Origin: Sanderia malayensis
Lineage: Eukaryota; Cnidaria; Scyphozoa; Semaeostomeae; Pelagiidae
Reading direction: 5' to 3'
NCBI GenBank assembly: GCA_013076295.1
Contig: RQOL01000658.1
Location: 4,471,836 to 4,535,835 of the forward strand
DNA length: 64,000 nucleotides
Shown: positions 10,101 through 34,271 of the stretch, piece by piece
Position numbering within the stretch: position 1 is the first letter of the stretch
How the letters are laid out: every line of letters begins with the position of its first letter
Program-made: the position numbers and the translations under genes
Notes under the pieces: generated by a model
What the model was told of the DNA's origin: nothing
What the model saw: the letters and a program-made list of their open reading frames with translations, nothing else
Database searches by the model: none

Positions 10101-11015
10101 CTTGATCAAAGAACTGTACTGAGTTCAAATAGTGAGGCCATTGATGGATGGCAATCAGACACGAAAGTATTGAGCATGAAATTGAAATCTCCTTCGCGTC
10201 ACATGATTCTTGACGGGCAAGTATCATACCGAGACTCAACAGACACTGAAAAGAGGCTGTTTATAAAGTGCCCCTTGTTGATCGTTGATTTTATGAGACC
10301 TTTGATGATTGATACTGAGGCGTACGCTGGAAAATGGCAGAAAACAGCGTATGAGAAGAGGTTACAAATTCTAGCAGACAACACCCAGTCACTTGAATCT
10401 CTCATTCAAACCGTCGAATCGCAGCTGCATTTTGCAATTGTTCAAATTATAGGTAAGCAACAACTTATTCAAAATGTTGATTGTCGCCTTACTGAATATT
10501 GCCGATTTAATACGAATTTAACGAACATGGTATTGGATATGCACTCCTCCGGGGGTAATTGTCACACCCCACCAATGTAATGCACGCCCATCAGTGTAAT
10601 TACTTAGATACTACCCTACTACCCAGAATGGATATCTGGCATATTTTATTGTTTTTCCTTGGCTTATATTTGCGTTAATTTAAGTTTACCCTCCGGTTTG
10701 ACCTGTGATAGCTCAAATTCTCATAACTAAAGTAAATTTCCTTTTCTACTCGCCACTCGGCGCATCTAGGTACAATTGCAATTTTTAAATCATTATTATC
10801 AAGTTGTCGTTGTGTTCCTATTTTATTGATTATTTTTAATTACTTCTCGTTTTGAAGGAAATGAGGCAATTGCTGCTGGTACAATTGTAAACAAAGATGA
10901 TTGTTTGTTGCATTTGAAGCACTCTTCAACGATAGACGAATTTCGACTGAAAACTGGAAGCGAACTACTAAACGATTGCATCGTTACAGAAATAAAGAAA
11001 TCATTCTCAAGCTAA
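7187..11015 (+). CDS. AP4E1: AP-4 complex subunit epsilon, C-terminal exons (5' part outside window)
   Basis: AP-4 is a clathrin-independent adaptor that sorts cargo at the trans-Golgi network. Exons: 7187-7307, 7581-7722, 8144-8318, 8875-9429, 9810-10452, 10858-11015. All join in frame at AG/GT sites (phases 0,1,2,0,0,1). The first reads SFLDGFVADAL..GALPY, matching the end of the large-adaptin trunk. The middle is a Ser/Asp-rich hinge with LWGPSGY. The last two form the appendage platform with LHFAIVQIIGNEAIAAG and CLLHLKHSSTIDEFRL, which resemble the AP4E1 C-terminus (recalled from human protein). Stop is TAA at 11013. The trunk, roughly the first 700 residues, must lie left of position 1, so the tRNA array is probably intronic. 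The gene converges on WDR7 338 bp downstream. Other large adaptins are less likely because of the appendage match. Confidence 0.75.
7432..7473. repeat. Perfect 16-bp stem hairpin in AP4E1 intron
   Basis: Left arm 7432-7447 and right arm 7458-7473 are exact reverse complements around a 10-base loop. Confidence 0.9.
8683..8713. repeat. 13-bp stem hairpin in AP4E1 intron
   Basis: Arms 8683-8695 and 8701-8713 (core 'aagggacctat') pair exactly around five A-rich bases. The surrounding 556-bp intron (8319-8874) shows nothing else. Confidence 0.85.
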
Positions 11016-11352
11016 GTACTTCTTTCATAGCTATATTCATTGCTTTTAATACTGCCTTGTAATACAACTCAAAACAACAATTTAAGAGTTATTTCATTCT
11101 GAATTCCAAAGTAGTCCTCCGCAGAGGAATTAAATTCAAGAAAATCATAGTGCTATTCCGTATTGAGTGTGAAATCCTAGCATAGAAGATTAAAAATGTT
11201 TACGTTTCACACCTTTACTAGAACACAACCAGCTAACAGCTTTTTCTAATTACTCTTATGTTTCAAGATGCTTTATTTTTGATTTCTTGAAAATTCAGTT
11301 AAAAATCAAGTTATAACAAAAATTATAAATATAAATATCATTTATATATTTT

Positions 11353-24343
<12,991 letters not shown>

Positions 24344-25094
24344 AATCAATTATCTCCAGTAGCCGGAATATGATATCTTCTTTAATAATCACAGCCAAAA
24401 TAGCTGGCTTCCAGAATCGCATTTCAAATCCATTTTGTTGCAAATTGGGAAACAAGCAAAACAAATCAGAAATGTTGTTGTTTCGTGAAACTTTTTCCTT
24501 ATTACTTCGCCTCGTTTCGTTATTTCAAATCGAGATTTCTAACTCTTGATTAGTAATCAGCTTTACGCTTGCGTAGCTCTTAACCACTTTTAACGCACCA
24601 CTTTTAACTTTGTTTCATTCATGCAAATAGTTTGAAGTTTTCTTTAAATGCCATTGTTCAATAAAGTTTCATATCTAATATTTTAATAAACTGTTAATAA
24701 ACAATTTGCTACCTTTTGTAGCAAATGGTCCAAAAAATTGAAAATCTGCTTGCAAGAAAATGCGTCTATTGTATATAGAATATCAATTAAAATCAAGTAA
24801 GAACTTTCAAAAATAGCTTTCGAAAAGTAACTCGTTGTTTTCTTTCTGAGCCCAATGGGTATTCAAAATAAAAACACGTTTTAACATGACCTGAAACGTC
24901 AAATTAGCTTTATATGATATGGATGTAACATGGTACGTAAATGTCGCTAAATTCTGTTTGAATATCGTGATGCATGAAAGTATCACTGAAAACGTGAGAC
25001 TGTCCACGGCTCGGGTCAGAGTGTAAGAACCTGGTTAATAGACTATGCCAAGACGAGCACATCAAGATAAAAATGGACATTGACTTGGTGGATT
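24344..25094. other. WDR7 upstream region, no gene seen
   Basis: AT-rich sequence 5' of the WDR7 start. It should hold the promoter and 5' leader, but I see no clear TATA box, initiator or further exon that I would defend. Confidence 0.5.
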
Positions 25095-26150
25095 GGTAAA
25101 GTGCGAGTTACGAGTTGCGAGTTGCAATTATTCTACGAGTTGCGAGTTGCGAGTTACAAGTGGAAAGTGCGAGTTGGTACATTTAACATGCGAGTTGCAA
25201 CTTAAATTTGCGAGTTGCGAGTTGGGTCCATTTTTTGCGAGTTCCGCGAATTCTGCTTTTTTGTATGTTAGTTTTTGGCTTTTTCTTCATTGCAGAGAAG
25301 TTTCATTGATTTCTTACAAACTTAGCTGCAAACATTAATGCGACATAGCCGGGCACTAATGATGGAAGACAAATGCTTCCTCATGTTTTTTATAAGAAAC
25401 CGCTTTATAAACAACCTAGTGATAGAGACCCAAAAATTTAAGAAACTAATTAACTAATTTAAGAAAGAAATTTAAGAAAGGATAATAAGCGTTAGGTTGT
25501 TCTGTTGCCCGTTTTTCGCTGTGATATTTGAAACGCAGGCAGGTATGCAGTTATAAATGAGTACTGTTGTTATTTGTACTGTACACGTTTGTTATTTTAT
25601 AAGAAACTTAGCACAAGCCCTACTAGTAAAAGTTTCTTAAATTTTCTATTGTTTTCTATTATTAAATAAAATAATAGAACAAAAAAATCAATTCTACTTT
25701 ACACCAAATTCAAGTTTCATATAAAGCGGTTTCTCATATAAAAAAGCGGGTAGCTTTTGAGAGAAGAGTTTATTTTTGTTGTCGTATGCTAAAATTTTAT
25801 ATACAAATAAGCATGGTTTGAATCTGAATCTTGTTCGGGGGAAATTAAAGTTATGAAAATGAAAAACACGCACTAGTACTTAAAAAAATACGGCATAAAA
25901 ATCATCTACTTACATCTTGATGTTGTGTGCAACAACAACAACAACATTTCAACAAAAAAGCCAACTCGCAAAATTTGAGCAACTCGCACTTTCAATTTTC
26001 CAACTCGCAACTTCCATGCAACTCGCAACTCGCAAAATAAGTGCAACTCGTAACTCGAACTCGTACTTTATGTGTAACTCGCAACTCGTAACTCGCACAA
26101 TAAAAGCAACTCGCAACTCGCATGAACAACTCGCAACTCGCACATTACCA
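25095..26150. repeat. Foldback element with arms made of GAGTTGC tandem repeats
   Basis: The left arm (about 25095-25250) is a tandem of 'gcgagttgcgagtt'-like units. The right arm (about 25960-26150) carries the same units inverted, and both outer ends read 'ggtaa.gtgcgagtt'. The 700-bp centre is AT-rich and has inner 'ttataagaaaccgc' / 'gcggtttct.atataa' inverted copies. The open frames through the arms (poly CELRVAS-type peptide) are repeat artefacts. Confidence 0.8.
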
Positions 26151-26404
26151 TAACACTTGACTTGACAGTGAATATTTTAGCAAGTTAATAATAGAACAAT
26201 CTTTCATCGGTCATCATGAGGGCAAAAACACTTAAATGCTGATTATGTCAAAATGTGCAGATGGAGCTAGGATCATTCTATACTGGGGTTCCAAAAGTAT
26301 TGCAACGCCTGATGAAAATTGGCGTCTAGAAGTGGCCCTAGGCCCTAAGCAAGAAAATTTACATAACAATATATAAATACCAAACGGGTTTCAATAGCGA
26401 ATTT

Positions 26405-28320
26405 GAAGATGTGTCGTTCAATTGATGTAGATCTGTGTCTTCTTGTTGTGCCTTGGAGAGCAGTGTGAAATCGATTGGGGATGCCAGGTGTAAGGAATTA
26501 ACTTCAGTTCTTGACAAAGCGTCAGCAACGACATTTTCTTTGCCAGTAATGTGGCGGATGTCGGTGGTGAATTGCGATATGAAGTCAAGATGGCGGATTT
26601 CGCGAGGAGAATGACGATCGGCAGACGAGGCTAATGCGTACGTTAATGGCTTATGGTCGGTGAGAACGTAAAATTTGCGACCTTCCAGACAATGTCGGAA
26701 ATGACGAAGTGAAAGATATACGGCGAGCAGTTCACGACCAAATGTACTATATTTGATTTCGGCGGGCTGTAATCGTTTTGAAAAGAATGAAATCGGCTGC
26801 CAAGAACCGCTAATGCGTTGTTGTAAAACAGATCCTATGGCAACATTAGATGCATCAACCATGAGGCAATATGGAGCATCGGGTGATGGATGTACCAGTA
26901 ACGTAGCATCGGAAAGTGCTGATTTAATGGCTGTAAATGCAGCAAGTGCAGCTTCGTCGAGATGAAGGGCGTTTCTGGTGTGTTTACCGCCCAGAAGATC
27001 TGTGAGTGGTTGAACGATGGTTGCACAGTTTGGAATAAAACGACGATAAAAGTTGATTAAACCTAGGAATTCGCGCAGTTGACGTAGTGATGTAGGTGCC
27101 GGAAAATCGCGTATTGCAGAAACTTTGGTTGGCAGCGGAGAAATTCCTTCTACGGAGATGTGATGACCGAGAAATTCGAGTGAAGATGAACCAAAGACAC
27201 ATTTTGCTGGGTTGATTACGACGCCAAATTCGGATAAACGAGTGAAGAGCAGATCTATATGTTGAAGGTGTTCTGCTTCTGAGGCGCTGGCAATTAGTAA
27301 GTCATCAATATAAGCGTAAACAAAGTCAAGACCATGTAAAACTTGATTAATAAAGCGTTGAAATGTTTGTGCAGCATTACGTAGACCAAATGGCATGCGG
27401 ACAAACTCAAATAACCCGAAGGGGGTAGTAATAGCAGTTTTGGGAATATCAGCAGGTTCTACTGGGATTTGATGGTAGGCGCGGACGAGATCAATTTTTG
27501 AAAATATTGTTTTTCCATGTAGCATTGTTGTAAAATCTTGAATATGTGGAATGGGGTAACGGTCCGGAATTGTGACATTGTTAAGTGCGCGGTAATCACC
27601 ACATGGTCTCCAATCTCCTGGGGTTGGCTTAGGGACCATGTGAAGTGGAGAGGACCAACTGCTATTTGAGGGCCGAATGATACCAAGTTGGAGCATGTGA
27701 TCGAATTCACGTTTGGCTATTGCCAATCGATCAGGTGCAAGACGGCGTGGACGGCTAAAGACAGGAGGACCTTTTGTTTCAATGTGGTGTGTAACATTAT
27801 GTTTAACTGCTGATTCGTCATAGTTTGGTCTTGTTATTGAATTAAATTTAGTAAGAAGTTCCTTGTATTTTTGGTTAACGTCGGGAATCGCAAACATTAG
27901 CTGAGGTGAAGTCTCTGATGAAGGAATGCCTTGAATTTTTAAATTAGTTGTTGTATCGAATAATAGACGATGACGAACGTTAACATTTAACGAAAAATAT
28001 GAAAGGAAATCGGCTCCAATAATAGGTGTGGGAATATCCGCAATAATAAAAATCCAACGAAAGAGTCGACGCAAACCAAGGTTCAAGGTTAACGATCGTT
28101 CACCATACGTTGCAATGGACGAGTTATTAACGGCTTGAAGTTGGAGGTTAGTGACCTGGTTACGCTTGTCCGAAGGACGACATGGAATAACACTAACGGA
28201 TGCGCCGGTATCGACTAAAAATCTAATTCCCGAATAACGGTCGGTGACGTAGTAGAGACGACTATTGTGTAATGTGCCAGAGGGTCTTGTCGCCGCTAAA
28301 CTCTGGCTTGGCCGTTTCCC
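26405..28320 (-). pseudogene. Ty3/gypsy unit B pol, truncated after RNase H
   Basis: Aspartic protease with [13 protein letters not shown] near the start, RT with the YIDD box ([13 protein letters not shown]), and RNase H with DASN and DHKPLTY. The homologous reading stops at 26405; the frame runs on into host DNA to 26359. Integrase is absent. Confidence 0.85.
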
Positions 28321-28628
28321 TGTTGTTGTGCACTGTGAGCTGGCTGTGGAGGAGCAGTAGGGGTTACGTCAGCAACGTATGAGCAAGGTGGGGTGCAACG
28401 ATGGGCCTGTGGACCGAACCTCTTATGATACCAGCATATTGGCTGTGGCATGAAGTCCGGACGACTGGGAGAACGGAAACGCTGTCTGCTGAAGCTGTTT
28501 CGAAATGGCGATCGTGAGCGTTGAGAATAATTTGGTCTTCGAAAATTGGATTCGGAATTGATTTGAGTAGTGAGAGCTTCTACCTGTTTGGTTAATTGAT
28601 TGATTTGCAATTGGAGAAGAGATGTCAT
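28296..28628 (-). CDS. Ty3/gypsy unit B short Gag-like ORF with Cys/His knuckle
   Basis: 110 residues: an N-terminal coiled-coil-like stretch ([19 protein letters not shown]), an Arg/Ser-rich basic middle, then [16 protein letters not shown]. The last resembles the atypical Cys/His knuckle of some invertebrate Ty3 Gags. No capsid domain is seen upstream, so it is about a third of a normal Gag. Pol opens in the -1 frame across the stop, consistent with -1 frameshift expression. Confidence 0.7.
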   Translation of the reverse strand: MTSLLQLQINQLTKQVEALTTQINSESNFRRPNYSQRSRSPFRNSFSRQRFRSPSRPDFMPQPICWYHKRFGPQAHRCTPPCSYVADVTPTAPPQPAHSAQQQGNGQARV

Positions 28629-28936
28629 ATTTTTGTTGGTATATTTCCTTTGTATTTAATTGTAGGCCTATTTTGACTGCAAAGGTGTTTCCCGCTGAGG
28701 GTGACGAATGTCTCAAAAACTTGTGAAATTGTTTATATGTTTACACTTTGTAAACTGCCGCGTGTGTGATTAGCTCAATCGATAAAATGCAAAATAATGT
28801 ATATGTGTTTTTATTACGGTATTGTTCTTTTTCGTATGCTTCGGCCAAGTTAAGATAATACGTATGCAGCGTAAATATACAACAAAGCAATTAAGAACGA
28901 AAGCTGTTCCTTCGGGTCGCGTAGTGGTCACCAATT

Positions 28937-29348
28937 TGGTAATTTAGTAATGCTGGAGTAGCTACTATAATCACTAATCGAAATAGGTTACAAGACACTT
29001 ACCCAGCTTTCGTAGTTGCTTTGAAGTTTGTAGTCAGAAGGCTCGAAGAGAAACGATGTCAATTTCTTTCTTGTGTGTATGATACCAAAATGAATGCTTA
29101 ATTAATTAACTACTAACTGAGTAACTAAATGTTGCGTTTGATTAAATATAAGTTGCGAGGTTGGGTGTGTCGTAAATACTTAAGCAAATAAGGTTAAGAG
29201 TAGGTTATGGTTAGGCGTTTGACTATAAAAGGCTAATGAATATGTTTGTTTAGATAATAGTTGATAAATATGGTTAAGTGTTAGGATGCGTGTTATGATT
29301 CGCTAGTTAGTTGAAGTGCTCGTTGGTAAGGCTGCTGAGCACACTACA
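28937..29348 (-). repeat. Ty3/gypsy LTR shared by units A and B
   Basis: Starts TGTAGTG and ends TTACCA on the minus strand. It follows the polypurine tract of unit A and precedes the primer site of unit B. Confidence 0.85.
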
Positions 29349-29455
29349 ATAGCTCCCCTCCTAGAAGGCGAGCGGAGTGAAGCGTTCGATATAGCGAATA
29401 AAATACGGAATAATTACTATTATGAGATAAAAGTGAAATAACGTGCTTAACAGTC

Positions 29456-32398
29456 TTAAGAGTCAAATCCGTAACGAACGGGAAAATGGACGTGTCTGCC
29501 AGAGCGAGTTGTGCGCTGAAGAGAGGGCTGGGCGGGCAGTTGTTGTGGAGGTGGTTGTTGTTCGGTAGATGCGGTAGTAAGTGGGGCGTTTTCTGAAAGC
29601 AGAGGTGGTGGCGATGTAAGAGGTAGATAGGCCGTGTCGAGGTGTGCGACTTTGAGGCGGTCAATGCTGACTGTATTGGGTTCGCCTTTGATGTCGAGTA
29701 AGAAATGCTTGTCGGTGCGATGAAGAACTTTGTAAGGGCCATCGTAAGGTGCTTGCAAAGGCTTTCGGACAGCATCGTGTCGAACAAAGACGTGTGTGCA
29801 GGAGGCAAGGTCAGTTGGTATGTGCGAAGAGGGTGATTGTTGGCGAAGTGGAATTGCAGATAATTTTTGCATGACTAGCTGAAGACGATGAGCGTAGTTG
29901 GCTGGATCGAGGTCTGATTGGTTGCGAGACGGAGTAAAGAATTCGCCAGGTAAACGTAAAGTTGTGCCAAAGACGAGCTGAGAAGGTGTGCAATCGAGAT
30001 CGGCTTTAATGGTATTACGAATTGAAAGAAGGACGAGGGGCAATGCTTCAGACCATTTGCTTGCATCTGGGTGTGCTTTCAAGGAGGACTTGAGTTGGCG
30101 ATGAAATCGTTCTACCATACCGTTTGCACATGGGTGGTATGAGGTAGTGCGTATACGTTTAATGCCAAGGAGTGTTGTGAGTGTTTTGAAGAGCGAAGAT
30201 TCAAATTGTGCGCCGCGGTCGGTCGTAATGGTGGATGGGATACCGAAATGAGAAATCCAATGTTGAAGGAAGTGACGTGCGACAGTTTCAGCTGTGATAT
30301 CGGCGATTGGAATTGCTACTGGCCATCGTGTAAATCGATCGATACAAGTGAGTAGATATCGAAATCCGTTCGAAGGTGGAAGTGGACCTACGAGATCGAT
30401 ATGTACATGATCAAATCGAGCATCTGGCGTAGCAAATGTGCCAATAGGTGCGACAGTGTGACGTTGAATTTTGGATCGTTGGCACGGAATGCAGGAACGA
30501 GTCCAACGTCGAAGGTCAGTGTTTATGTTAGGCCAAACGTAGCGTGCGGTGATTAGATTCTGTGTGGCGCGAATACCCGGATGAGATAGAGAATGCAAGT
30601 GATCGAAGATGGAACGACGAAAAGGGACTGGAACGTATGGACGCGGAGTATTAGTCGTTGTATCACAGAGGATGGTGCCAGGGGCGTTAGGAATGGGAAA
30701 TTCCTTTAATTGAAGTGAAGATGTGTCGTTCAATTGATGTAGATCTGTGTCTTCTTGTTGTGCCTTGGAGAGCAGTGTGAAATCGATTGGGGATGCCAGG
30801 TGTAAGGAATTAACTTCAGTTCTTGACAAAGCGTCAGCAACGACATTTTCTTTGCCAGTAATGTGGCGGATGTCGGTGGTGAATTGCGATATGAAGTCAA
30901 GATGGCGGATTTCGCGAGGAGAATGACGATCGGCAGACGAGGCTAATGCGTACGTTAATGGCTTATGGTCGGTGAGAACGTAAAATTTGCGACCTTCCAG
31001 ACAATGTCGGAAATGACGAAGTGAAAGATATACGGCGAGCAGTTCACGACCAAATGTACTATATTTGATTTCGGCGGGCTGTAATCGTTTTGAAAAGAAT
31101 GAAATCGGCTGCCAAGAACCGCTAATGCGTTGTTGTAAAACAGATCCTATGGCAACATTAGATGCATCAACCATGAGGCAATATGGAGCATCGGGTGATG
31201 GATGTACCAGTAACGTAGCATCGGAAAGTGCTGATTTAATGGCTGTAAATGCAGCAAGTGCAGCTTCGTCGAGATGAAGGGCGTTTCTGGTGTGTTTACC
31301 GCCCAGAAGATCTGTGAGTGGTTGAACGATGGTTGCACAGTTTGGAATAAAACGACGATAAAAGTTGATTAAACCTAGGAATTCGCGCAGTTGACGTAGT
31401 GATGTAGGTGCCGGAAAATCGCGTATTGCAGAAACTTTGGTTGGCAGCGGAGAAATTCCTTCTACGGAGATGTGATGACCGAGAAATTCGAGTGAAGATG
31501 AACCAAAGACACATTTTGCTGGGTTGATTACGACGCCAAATTCGGATAAACGAGTGAAGAGCAGATCTATATGTTGAAGGTGTTCTGCTTCTGAGGCGCT
31601 GGCAATTAGTAAGTCATCAATATAAGCGTAAACAAAGTCAAGACCATGTAAAACTTGATTAATAAAGCGTTGAAATGTTTGTGCAGCATTACGTAGACCA
31701 AATGGCATGCGGACAAACTCAAATAACCCGAAGGGGGTAGTAATAGCAGTTTTGGGAATATCAGCAGGTTCTACTGGGATTTGATGGTAGGCGCGGACGA
31801 GATCAATTTTTGAAAATATTGTTTTTCCATGTAGCATTGTTGTAAAATCTTGAATATGTGGAATGGGGTAACGGTCCGGAATTGTGACATTGTTAAGTGC
31901 GCGGTAATCACCACATGGTCTCCAATCTCCTGGGGTTGGCTTAGGGACCATGTGAAGTGGAGAGGACCAACTGCTATTTGAGGGCCGAATGATACCAAGT
32001 TGGAGCATGTGATCGAATTCACGTTTGGCTATTGCCAATCGATCAGGTGCAAGACGGCGTGGACGGCTAAAGACAGGAGGACCTTTTGTTTCAATGTGGT
32101 GTGTAACATTATGTTTAACTGCTGATTCGTCATAGTTTGGTCTTGTTATTGAATTAAATTTAGTAAGAAGTTCCTTGTATTTTTGGTTAACGTCGGGAAT
32201 CGCAAACATTAGCTGAGGTGAAGTCTCTGATGAAGGAATGCCTTGAATTTTTAAATTAGTTGTTGTATCGAATAATAGACGATGACGAACGTTAACATTT
32301 AACGAAAAATATGAAAGGAAATCGGCTCCAATAATAGGTGTGGGAATATCCGCAATAATAAAAATCCAACGAAAGAGTCGACGCAAACCAAGGTTCAA
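29456..32398 (-). CDS. Ty3/gypsy unit A pol polyprotein (protease, RT, RNase H, integrase)
   Basis: An open frame of 980 codons from the first Met; the true frame opens about 220 bp further up, where the protease DTGA motif lies, and is probably entered by frameshifting. RT has YIDD. RNase H follows with VDAS and DHK. The integrase has an H-H-C-C zinc site (SHPGIR...CIPCQ) and a D,D-35-E core ([24 protein letters not shown]). The C-terminus has a basic tail. No stop or frameshift was seen within it. Confidence 0.9.
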   Translation of the reverse strand: MNLGLRRLFRWIFIIADIPTPIIGADFLSYFSLNVNVRHRLLFDTTTNLKIQGIPSSETSPQLMFAIPDVNQKYKELLTKFNSITRPNYDESAVKHNVTHHIETKGPPVFSRPRRLAPDRLAIAKREFDHMLQLGIIRPSNSSWSSPLHMVPKPTPGDWRPCGDYRALNNVTIPDRYPIPHIQDFTTMLHGKTIFSKIDLVRAYHQIPVEPADIPKTAITTPFGLFEFVRMPFGLRNAAQTFQRFINQVLHGLDFVYAYIDDLLIASASEAEHLQHIDLLFTRLSEFGVVINPAKCVFGSSSLEFLGHHISVEGISPLPTKVSAIRDFPAPTSLRQLREFLGLINFYRRFIPNCATIVQPLTDLLGGKHTRNALHLDEAALAAFTAIKSALSDATLLVHPSPDAPYCLMVDASNVAIGSVLQQRISGSWQPISFFSKRLQPAEIKYSTFGRELLAVYLSLRHFRHCLEGRKFYVLTDHKPLTYALASSADRHSPREIRHLDFISQFTTDIRHITGKENVVADALSRTEVNSLHLASPIDFTLLSKAQQEDTDLHQLNDTSSLQLKEFPIPNAPGTILCDTTTNTPRPYVPVPFRRSIFDHLHSLSHPGIRATQNLITARYVWPNINTDLRRWTRSCIPCQRSKIQRHTVAPIGTFATPDARFDHVHIDLVGPLPPSNGFRYLLTCIDRFTRWPVAIPIADITAETVARHFLQHWISHFGIPSTITTDRGAQFESSLFKTLTTLLGIKRIRTTSYHPCANGMVERFHRQLKSSLKAHPDASKWSEALPLVLLSIRNTIKADLDCTPSQLVFGTTLRLPGEFFTPSRNQSDLDPANYAHRLQLVMQKLSAIPLRQQSPSSHIPTDLASCTHVFVRHDAVRKPLQAPYDGPYKVLHRTDKHFLLDIKGEPNTVSIDRLKVAHLDTAYLPLTSPPPLLSENAPLTTASTEQQPPPQQLPAQPSLQRTTRSGRHVHFPVRYGFDS

Positions 32399-32675
32399 GG
32401 TTAACGATCGTTCACCATACGTTGCAATGGACGAGTTATTAACGGCTTGAAGTTGGAGGTTAGTGACCTGGTTACGCTTGTCCGAAGGACGACATGGAAT
32501 AACACTAACGGATGCGCCGGTATCGACTAAAAATCTAATTCCCGAATAACGGTCGGTGACGTAGTAGAGACGACTATTGTGTAATGTGCCAGAGGGTCTT
32601 GTCGCCGCTAAACTCTGGCTTGGCCGTTTCCCTGTTGTTGTGCACTGTGAGCTGGCTGTGGAGGAGCAGTAGGGG

Positions 32676-32939
32676 TTACGTCAGCAACGTATGAGCAAGG
32701 TGGGTGCAACGATGGGCCTGTGGACCGAACCTCTTATGATACCAGCATATTGGCTGTGGCATGAAGTCCGGACGACTGGGAGAACGGAAACGCTGTCTGC
32801 TGAAGCTGTTTCGAAATGGCGATCGTGAGCGTTGAGAATAATTTGGTCTTCGAAAATTGGATTCGGAATTGATTTGAGTAGTGAGAGCTTCTACCTGTTT
32901 GGTTAATTGATTGATTTGCAATTGGAGAAGAGATGTCAT
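32676..32939 (-). pseudogene. Ty3/gypsy unit A short Gag-like ORF, frameshifted
   Basis: Same ORF as in unit B, but one G is missing from a G run (32702-32704 against four G at 28388-28391). The frame therefore changes just after the Cys/His knuckle and stops early, at 87 residues. This is the main coding difference between the units. Confidence 0.75.
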
Positions 32940-33244
32940 ATTTTTGTTGGTATATTTCCTTTGTATTTAATTGTAGGCCTATTTTGACTGCAAAGGTGTT
33001 TCCCGCTGAGGGTGACGAATGTCTCAAAAACTTGTGAAATTGTTTATATGTTTACACTTTGTAAACTGCCGCGTGTGTGATTAGCTCAATCGATAAAATG
33101 CAAAATAATGTATATGTGTTTTTATTACGGTATTGTTCTTTTTCGTATGCTTCGGCCAAGTTAAGATAATACGTATGCAGCGTAAATATACAAAGCAATT
33201 AAGAACGAAAGCTGTTCCTTCGGGTCGCGTAGTGGTCACCAATT

Positions 33245-33656
33245 TGGTAATTTAGTAATGCTGGAGTAGCTACTATAATCACTAATCGAAATAGGTTACA
33301 AGACACTTACCCAGCTTTCGTAGTTGCTTTGAAGTTTGTAGTCAGAAGGCTCGAAGAGAAACGATGTCAATTTCTTTCTTGTGTGTATGATACCAAAATG
33401 AATGCTTAATTAATTAACTACTAACTGAGTAACTAAATGTTGCGTTTGATTAAATATAAGTTGCGAGGTTGGGTGTGTCGTAAATACTTAAGCAAATAAG
33501 GTTAAGAGTAGGTTATGGTTAGGCGTTTGACTATAAAAGGCTAATGAATATGTTTGTTTAGATAATAGTTGATAAATATGGTTAAGTGTTAGGATGCGTG
33601 TTATGATTCGCTAGTTAGTTGAAGTGCTCGTTGGTAAGGCTGCTGAGCACACTACA
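33245..33656 (-). repeat. Ty3/gypsy LTR, 5' LTR of unit A
   Basis: Matches the LTR at 28937-29348 with no difference noticed. Beyond it, 33657-33724 is the 3' end of yet another unit up to the N gap. Confidence 0.85.
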
Positions 33657-33724
33657 ATAGCTCCCCTCCTAGAAGGCGAGCGGAGTGAAGCGTTCGATAT
33701 AGCGAATAAAATACGGAATAATTA
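33657..33724 (-). mobile_element. 3' end of a third Ty3/gypsy unit, cut by gap
   Basis: These 68 bp continue the LTR-flanking sequence exactly as at 29349-29416 (polypurine tract and pol 3' side), so a further head-to-tail unit starts here. Confidence 0.8.
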
Positions 33725-33824
33725 NNNNNNNNNNNNNNNNNNNNNNNNNNNNNNNNNNNNNNNNNNNNNNNNNNNNNNNNNNNNNNNNNNNNNNNNNNNN
33801 NNNNNNNNNNNNNNNNNNNNNNNN
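33725..33824. other. Assembly gap (100 N)
   Basis: A run of exactly 100 N, a conventional unknown-size scaffold gap. The upstream exons of GALK1 should lie in or across it. Confidence 0.99.
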
Positions 33825-34271
33825 AATCGTCTTGGTAGTTGACATACTCAACTTACCTTGATATATCAAGGGTTGCTATATTTTTGCCCTCCCTATCCTG
33901 GTAAATGCTTCCCTTGTGCCAGCAAGGGAAACTTCAAAGGCTCCAGGATCTCAACTGGGCCTTGAAACTGATCACTGTTTTGCCCACCATTTTCTTAAAC
34001 TCGGGAATGTTTTCCAGCTATTTGCTTTCTGTGCTAGTTTTGAAAGACTGGGGCACCAACTATAAGTCTTGAGACTGACTGGGTTTGCTTCTTGCCACCC
34101 TTTATATCCCCAAAGCCTGTTTAAACAATGCAACTCTTATCCCCAGCTGATCTTGTGTGCTCAGTACACCCTTTTTATTGGAGTGCAGGTTTATGCAATT
34201 TAAATCATATTTGCTTATCTTGAAGTTGGATATAAGAGTTTAACATTTAATATCTGTGTCATACTTTTTAG
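33825..34271. other. GALK1 intron 5' of the first visible exon
   Basis: No exon or transposon that I can identify; the acceptor AG is at 34270-34271. Confidence 0.5.

Larger units (their letters stand above)
26405..28936 (-). mobile_element. Ty3/gypsy unit B: 5' two-thirds only, truncated inside pol
   Basis: Sequence is nearly identical to unit A, offset by 4,308-4,312 bp, from the primer-binding region leftwards through the short gag, protease, RT and part of RNase H. At 26405 the match stops abruptly in the region between RNase H and integrase, and unrelated DNA follows. Its 5' LTR is the LTR at 28937-29348 that also serves as unit A's 3' LTR. Confidence 0.85.
28937..33656 (-). mobile_element. 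Ty3/gypsy LTR retrotransposon unit A (4.7 kb, full length between LTRs)
   Basis: Two ~412-bp LTRs (28937-29348 and 33245-33656) in TG...CA form bracket a pol of protease-RT-RNase H-integrase order, which is the Ty3/gypsy order. A polypurine tract precedes the 3' LTR (about 29349-29362) and a TGG-initial primer site follows the 5' LTR. It is short for the family because Gag has no capsid region. Confidence 0.88.

Noticed and set aside
25093..26143. Cys/Glu/Leu repeat peptides (CELRVAS type)
   Set aside because: Translations of tandem GAGTTGC repeats in a non-coding foldback element.
33624..33869. Open frames crossing the N gap
   Set aside because: They are counted through unknown bases and mean nothing.
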